A stretch of 64,000 nucleotides of DNA from JANQSP01 sp965237565 (GTDB lineage: Bacteria; Bdellovibrionota; Bdellovibrionia; Bdellovibrionales; UBA1609): the NCBI GenBank assembly GCA_965237565.1, contig OZ250145.1, positions 744,001 to 808,000 of the forward strand, in the 5' to 3' direction. Shown here piece by piece: positions 59,915 through 64,000 of the stretch. Position 1 is the first letter of the stretch; each line of letters opens with the position of its first letter. The notes under the pieces were generated by a model. That model ran no database searches and was not told the DNA's origin. It saw nothing but the letters and a program-made list of their open reading frames with translations. Position numbers and translations under genes: made by a program.

Positions 59915-60000
59915 TGCCCGAGGCCAGACTTGAACTGACACGGTTGATTAAAACCCCAGGATTTTAAGTCCTGTGCGTCTACCAGTTTCGCCACTCGGGC
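59915..60000 (-). tRNA. tRNA-Leu (anticodon TAA)
   Basis: On the minus strand GCCCGAG pairs with CTCGGGC, the anticodon stem AGGAC-loop CTTAAAA gives anticodon TAA, a long variable arm follows, and the T-arm CAGTTCAAGTCTG closes the structure. 86 nt; CCA is not encoded. The rest of 59820-60147 shows no gene. Confidence 0.95.
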
Positions 60001-60147
60001 TTATAATAATCTTTACGTTCACAATGCCCATTCATATTCACAATAGTCCTTGCAATCACAATATCACCTTGTGCTCACAATAATAGTTGTTTGTCCATAA
60101 AATATATGTCAGGCTCACATCCTGTCACATGAGGCAGTGGTTTTTCT

Positions 60148-60903
60148 GTGGAATCATATCCTTCGAATGTTCAAAAAGGTAGTTCATCTTGGGGAATCAT
60201 GAAGTTTGCTTTTGTCCATGCAAATAGATATTTCTTCTCTTTGGTTTCAGATATTAGTTTTTTTCTCATTGTAACTATCTGTGTTTTTACGCCTTTTTGG
60301 GCCTTTTATTTTCATGAGTTTGGCTCTGACCAGTCTTTTGGTGCTTTCATCATTCTGCTTGGATTTGAATTCTCAATGGTGGGTTCTATACAGCTACTCA
60401 TCTGGTTCATGGTGGGGTTTCATCTTTTTAATAAGACACACTCTGACTCTAAGCCTTTGTGTTTTTGGACTTTTACAAAAGAAGTAAGCTGGGGCTTGTT
60501 TATTGAGGGAATTAAGTCACTTGTTATTATCATAGCTGCTACCTTTTTGTTTATCATTCCAGGCATTGTAAAACTCATTCACTACATGTTTTTCCCCTTT
60601 GTAGTGTTTTTTAACCAAAATTATAAAAAGGGAGAAATTGATGCACTAAAACATTCTAAAAAATTGTCTAAAGGCTTATTTTGGTGGATTTTTCTTTTAT
60701 GTGTGGCACTAAATTTTTTACCACTCTTTTTGGGGCCACTAAAAAATTTTATTTTTGCTCAAGTAGATTCTCCATTGGTATTTTATGCAAGCATGATCCT
60801 TGCTCTTTATATCATTTCTCTACCCGTGATCTATTTGTTCTCTCTTCTCTATTTTATGTATGCCCATAAGGATCAAGGACAAATGATTGGCCCTCCTGAG
60901 TGA
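60148..60903 (+). CDS. Polytopic membrane protein, unknown (YciC/DUF975-like plan)
   Basis: A 251-residue protein with about six spans. The middle part FLFIIPGIVKLIHYMFFPFV followed by DALKHSKKLSKGLFWWIFLL resembles the repeating pattern in YciC/UPF0259 and DUF975 membrane proteins, where an IPGI turn precedes a span and ALK.S...KG follows. Family call is tentative. It ends 12 bp before murI. Confidence 0.55.
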   Translation: MESYPSNVQKGSSSWGIMKFAFVHANRYFFSLVSDISFFLIVTICVFTPFWAFYFHEFGSDQSFGAFIILLGFEFSMVGSIQLLIWFMVGFHLFNKTHSDSKPLCFWTFTKEVSWGLFIEGIKSLVIIIAATFLFIIPGIVKLIHYMFFPFVVFFNQNYKKGEIDALKHSKKLSKGLFWWIFLLCVALNFLPLFLGPLKNFIFAQVDSPLVFYASMILALYIISLPVIYLFSLLYFMYAHKDQGQMIGPPE

Positions 60904-60915
60904 TTGGCTTGAATA

Positions 60916-61686
60916 ATGATTGGTGTTTTTGATTCTGGTGTGGGTGGTCTCTTCTGTCTTAGAGATTTAAAGAAGAAATTTCCGAACGAATCTTTTCTTT
61001 ATCTAGCCGATGTCATGCATTTCCCGTATGGAGAGCGTGACCCAGATTTCCTTCGTTGCTTGACAAAAAAAAATGTAGAATTTTTGATTTCTAAGGGAGC
61101 GACCATCGTAATTGTTGCCTGCAACACGGCCTCTTCAGTGTTGAACGAAGATGATTTCCCTTATATTTCCCTTTACGGAATGGTTGAGCCAACTTTGCAA
61201 CAGGCCCATAGAGTCAGCCGAAATAAAAAATTGGGTCTCATGGCTACGAAAGCAACCGTTTTATCACAAATTTATCCTCGAAAGATTGAAGAAATGGGCC
61301 TAGATTTGCAAATTGAATCACAGGCTTGTCCTTTGCTGGCGCCTTTTGTGGAAGAAACTGAATGGCAGAAAAATAAAAAAGGTCTTTCTGATTTGCTTCA
61401 AAAATATTTAACTCCGTTGATAGAACAAGGAGTGGATACTATTTTGTTAGCTTGCACACATTATTTGTATTTACGAGAAGCCATTCAAAATTATATAGGA
61501 AGTGATAAATATGTGGTTGGCCCTAGCCAAATGCTGATAAAAAGTCTAGAGTCCAAAATAATTGAGAGTTCGGATTCAAAAAAGGGCCAGATCTTTTTTT
61601 TCACTAATGGGGAGAGTTTGTCGTTTGAGAGGAAGTGTTTGGAGATGTTTGAGAGAGAAAAAATCAGCGTAACAAAAATATTATGA
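60916..61686 (+). CDS. murI: Glutamate racemase
   Basis: Makes D-glutamate for peptidoglycan. The 256-residue protein has the N-terminal IGVFDSGVGGL (catalytic Asp), VVACNTASS with the first catalytic Cys and LACTHY with the second. All key residues are intact. Confidence 0.95.
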   Translation: MIGVFDSGVGGLFCLRDLKKKFPNESFLYLADVMHFPYGERDPDFLRCLTKKNVEFLISKGATIVIVACNTASSVLNEDDFPYISLYGMVEPTLQQAHRVSRNKKLGLMATKATVLSQIYPRKIEEMGLDLQIESQACPLLAPFVEETEWQKNKKGLSDLLQKYLTPLIEQGVDTILLACTHYLYLREAIQNYIGSDKYVVGPSQMLIKSLESKIIESSDSKKGQIFFFTNGESLSFERKCLEMFEREKISVTKIL

Positions 61687-61750
61687 ATGAGTTGGAAAGA
61701 TATTTTCTTGTTTTTGGTTTGATAGATTTTGGTACAAGGGAATTTTTTAT

Positions 61751-62566
61751 ATGATCGAAGTGCAAAAAAAAATCGACTTGGCTTTTGAAAATATCAAAGA
61801 CCAAAAAGTTCTTCGTATGGTTCGCAGTGATGTGAACTGGGTGATTCAGGAACTGGATGCAGGTCGTCTCCGAGTCTGCGAGTCGATACAAGGTTCTTGG
61901 CTTGTTCATGAGTGGATAAAAAAAGCCATCCTTATCTATTTCCGATTACAAAAAATGGAAGTGATAAAATGTGGAGATTTGTCTTTTTACGACAAAATTC
62001 CATTGAAAAAATGGAAAGGTCATGAAGGAGTTCGCGTGGTTCCTCACGCTCTGGTTCGTCAAGGAGCCTATGTGGCTCAAAATACGATTCTCATGCCTTC
62101 TTATGTCAATATTGGAGCTTATGTGGATGAGGGAAGCTTAGTGGATACTTGGGCCACTGTGGGTTCTTGTGCCCAAGTGGGCAAGGGGGTGCATCTGTCT
62201 GGAGGAGTTGGATTGGGAGGTGTTTTGGAACCTCTGCAAGCCAAGCCTGTGGTGATAGAGGATCATGCTTTTATCGGAAGCCGTTCCATTATTGTAGAAG
62301 GAGTTTTGGTTCGCAAAGGTGCCGTGATTGGAGCGGGCACAATCATTACATCTAGCACTCGAATTATTGATGTTACCAAGGATAAAGAAATTATATATAG
62401 AGGGGAAGTGCCAGAAAATACGGTTGTGATTTCTGGAGGGACGACAAAAAAATTTCCTGCTGGAGAATTTACTTTGCCTTGTGCTTTGATTATTGGGAAA
62501 CGTTCCACTCGCACGAACCTAAAAACTTCCTTAAATGATTGTTTGAGGGAATATAAAATTTCTTAG
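61751..62566 (+). CDS. dapD: Tetrahydrodipicolinate N-succinyltransferase
   Basis: Succinylates tetrahydrodipicolinate in the lysine/meso-diaminopimelate pathway. The 271-residue protein ends in a left-handed beta-helix: GVRVVPHALVRQGAYVAQNT, MPSYVNIGAYVDEGSLVDTW, VGKGVHLSGGVGLGGVLEP and EDHAFIGSRSIIVEGV. Its stop overlaps the convergent folA gene by 4 bp. Confidence 0.96.
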   Translation: MIEVQKKIDLAFENIKDQKVLRMVRSDVNWVIQELDAGRLRVCESIQGSWLVHEWIKKAILIYFRLQKMEVIKCGDLSFYDKIPLKKWKGHEGVRVVPHALVRQGAYVAQNTILMPSYVNIGAYVDEGSLVDTWATVGSCAQVGKGVHLSGGVGLGGVLEPLQAKPVVIEDHAFIGSRSIIVEGVLVRKGAVIGAGTIITSSTRIIDVTKDKEIIYRGEVPENTVVISGGTTKKFPAGEFTLPCALIIGKRSTRTNLKTSLNDCLREYKIS

Positions 62567-63066
62567 CTGATTCTCTTGTAAGTTATGAAGGAATAGTCCG
62601 GATCACCCTCTCGATCTCTTCTCTCTGTCTCAACAAACTGATCCATAGGAAGAATGGGGTAACAAGTATCTCCGGAATATTCTCGATGAATACGAGTTAA
62701 GTAAACAAATGTAACATGGGGCAAAGATTGGCGATAAATTTCTCCGCCTCCAATAATAAAAATTTCTTTTCCATACGAAGTTAAATCCAAACCTTCACAG
62801 AGTGTATAAGCAAGTTTCAGTGAGTGACAAAGAAACACTTCGCTAGGTACTTTATAAGATTTGTTTCTGGTGATCACGATATTTAAACGATGGTGCAAAG
62901 GTTTTTTGAGGGATTCAAAAGTTTTTCGTCCCATGATCACCACTTTTTTAAAAGTTTTTTTATAAAAAAACTGGAGATCTTCTGGAATGCTCCAAGCCAG
63001 TTGATTGTTTGTTCCGATTGTATGATTTTTTGCTACGGCACAAATGTGGGAATAGATGAGGCTCAT
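62563..63066 (-). CDS. folA: Dihydrofolate reductase
   Basis: Reduces dihydrofolate with NADPH. The 167-residue protein shows NNQLAWSIPEDLQFF (substrate-binding Glu), VVIMGRKTFESL, and IFIIGGGEIYRQSLP. Starts 2 bp after thyA, so the two are one operon for dTMP synthesis, ThyA making the dihydrofolate that FolA recycles. Confidence 0.95.
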   Translation of the reverse strand: MSLIYSHICAVAKNHTIGTNNQLAWSIPEDLQFFYKKTFKKVVIMGRKTFESLKKPLHHRLNIVITRNKSYKVPSEVFLCHSLKLAYTLCEGLDLTSYGKEIFIIGGGEIYRQSLPHVTFVYLTRIHREYSGDTCYPILPMDQFVETERRDREGDPDYSFITYKRIS

Positions 63067-63068
63067 AG

Positions 63069-63860
63069 CTAAACAGCAATCTCCGCTTTTATGGCAGGGT
63101 GAGGATCATAATGAATGAGTTGGAAATCTTCATATTGATAGTCAAAAATAGATTTATTTGCTTTGATTTTCATTTCGGGCAGGGATCTGGTTTTTCTTCC
63201 CAGTTGCTCCTTTGCTTGTTCAATATGATTTGTGTAGATATGCACATCGCCGAAAGTATGAATAAAAAATCCGGGTTTTAGATAACAAACTTGTGCCATC
63301 ATCATCGTGAGGAGTGAGTAGCTAGCAATGTTAAAAGGCACGCCCAAAAAAGCATCTGCACTTCGTTGGTACATTTGACAAGATAGCTCTCCATTTGCCA
63401 CATAAAATTGAAAGAAGATGTGACAGGGAGGCAGAGCCATTTGGTCTAATTCACCTGGGTTGAAAGCCACCACGATATGTCTTCTAGAATAGGGATCGGC
63501 TTTGATTTTCTCGACAACATTGGCAATTTGATCGACTGATTTTTTATCAGCAGTTCTCCAAGATCTCCACTGTGCACCATAGACACGCCCCAAATTACCG
63601 TCCTCATCTGCCCACTCATTCCAAATTTTTACTTTATTTTTTTGTAGGTACCCAATATTTGTATCGCCACTTAGAAACCATAAAAGTTCATGGATGACCG
63701 AACGAAGATGAATCTTTTTTGTTGTCAGCAGTGGGAAGTTCCTTCTTAAATCAAAAGAAATCTGATAACCAAAGATGCTTTTTGTTCCAGTTCCTGTGCG
63801 ATCTGGACGTTCCACACCTTCATCCAAGATATGTTGTAAGAGTTGGAGATAAATTTGCAT
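63069..63860 (-). CDS. thyA: Thymidylate synthase ThyA
   Basis: Methylates dUMP to dTMP with methylene-tetrahydrofolate. The 263-residue protein has RPDRTGTGTKSIFGYQ, WNEWADEDGNLGRVYGAQWR, the catalytic Cys in ALPPCHIFFQFYV and MYQRSADAFLGVPFNIASY. Normal length; all catalytic residues present. Confidence 0.97.
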   Translation of the reverse strand: MQIYLQLLQHILDEGVERPDRTGTGTKSIFGYQISFDLRRNFPLLTTKKIHLRSVIHELLWFLSGDTNIGYLQKNKVKIWNEWADEDGNLGRVYGAQWRSWRTADKKSVDQIANVVEKIKADPYSRRHIVVAFNPGELDQMALPPCHIFFQFYVANGELSCQMYQRSADAFLGVPFNIASYSLLTMMMAQVCYLKPGFFIHTFGDVHIYTNHIEQAKEQLGRKTRSLPEMKIKANKSIFDYQYEDFQLIHYDPHPAIKAEIAV

Positions 63861-64000
63861 AGAATCTACATAGACGTATTATATATAAACACTTTTGTCT
63901 AGTTTCACTGTTTCAAAATGAGATTTGTAGGAAGCAAATTTGCTTTTTATTCCTCTTTTTTCAAAAAAGCTATATTATATTTATTGTATGGTTATTTTTC
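63861..64000. other. AT-rich end of window, upstream of thyA
   Basis: Probably contains the thyA promoter (a TATAAT-like box on the minus strand at 63878-63883, without a clear -35) and possibly the start of a plus-strand gene (ATG at 63988), which is cut by the window end. Nothing firmer can be said. Confidence 0.3.

Overview
The window is chromosomal DNA from an AT-rich Gram-negative bacterium. Outer-membrane genes (a porin, a TonB-dependent receptor, a TonB/ExbB/ExbD operon) sit beside division and peptidoglycan genes (ftsW-murG-murC-murB, murI, dapD). RNase Y occurs together with oligoribonuclease, there is a membrane pyrophosphatase, and ribosomal protein genes are scattered singly. This fits a deep-branching proteobacterial lineage, perhaps Bdellovibrionota-like, but the sequence alone does not fix the taxon.

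Region 1 (1-2.2 kb) is housekeeping: ahcY, orn and tRNA-Asp. Region 2 (2.2-19 kb) is a very AT-rich accessory island between tRNA-Asp and the 3' end of a ComEC-type metallo-beta-lactamase gene. In order it holds two Bor-like lipoproteins, a type III restriction-modification system, a HipBST-like kinase toxin with a fused HipS-HTH antitoxin, an ApeA-like HEPN protein, an Mrr-nuclease/STAND ATPase, an 18-repeat Sel1 protein, and decayed genes. The blocks are separated by short repeats ending in the tRNA-Asp 3' end. Two of these repeats are chimeras: the last ~160 bp of the metallo-beta-lactamase gene joined at GTTC(A/G)AG, the T-loop core, to the tRNA-Asp 3' end. That is the junction expected if DNA between tRNA-Asp and that gene once excised as a circle. 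No integrase is present. This stacked, integrase-free defence array is the most interesting feature of the window.

Region 3 (19-47.6 kb) is core: split comEC, a LysM envelope protein, ftsW-murG-murC-murB, a TonB2-type energy operon (DUF3450, long ExbB, ExbB, ExbD, TonB, TPR), gloB, a TonB-dependent receptor, the operon rpsD-rpmG-pdxH-rny, rpmE2, a HIT protein with an ATT start, pdxJ, and the phosphate regulon pstSCAB-phoU-phoB-phoR with overlapping genes.

Region 4 (47.6-50.5 kb) is a second, smaller accessory site: two unknown proteins, a GNAT fragment, and an AbiE toxin-antitoxin pair flanked by a direct repeat of the tRNA-Pro 3' end, again without an integrase.

Region 5 (50.5-64 kb) is core again: a porin with clear promoter and terminator, two orphan envelope proteins, S18, L28, L24, membrane pyrophosphatase, an MFS exporter, a rhodanese, Hsp20, tRNA-Leu, murI, dapD, and folA-thyA.
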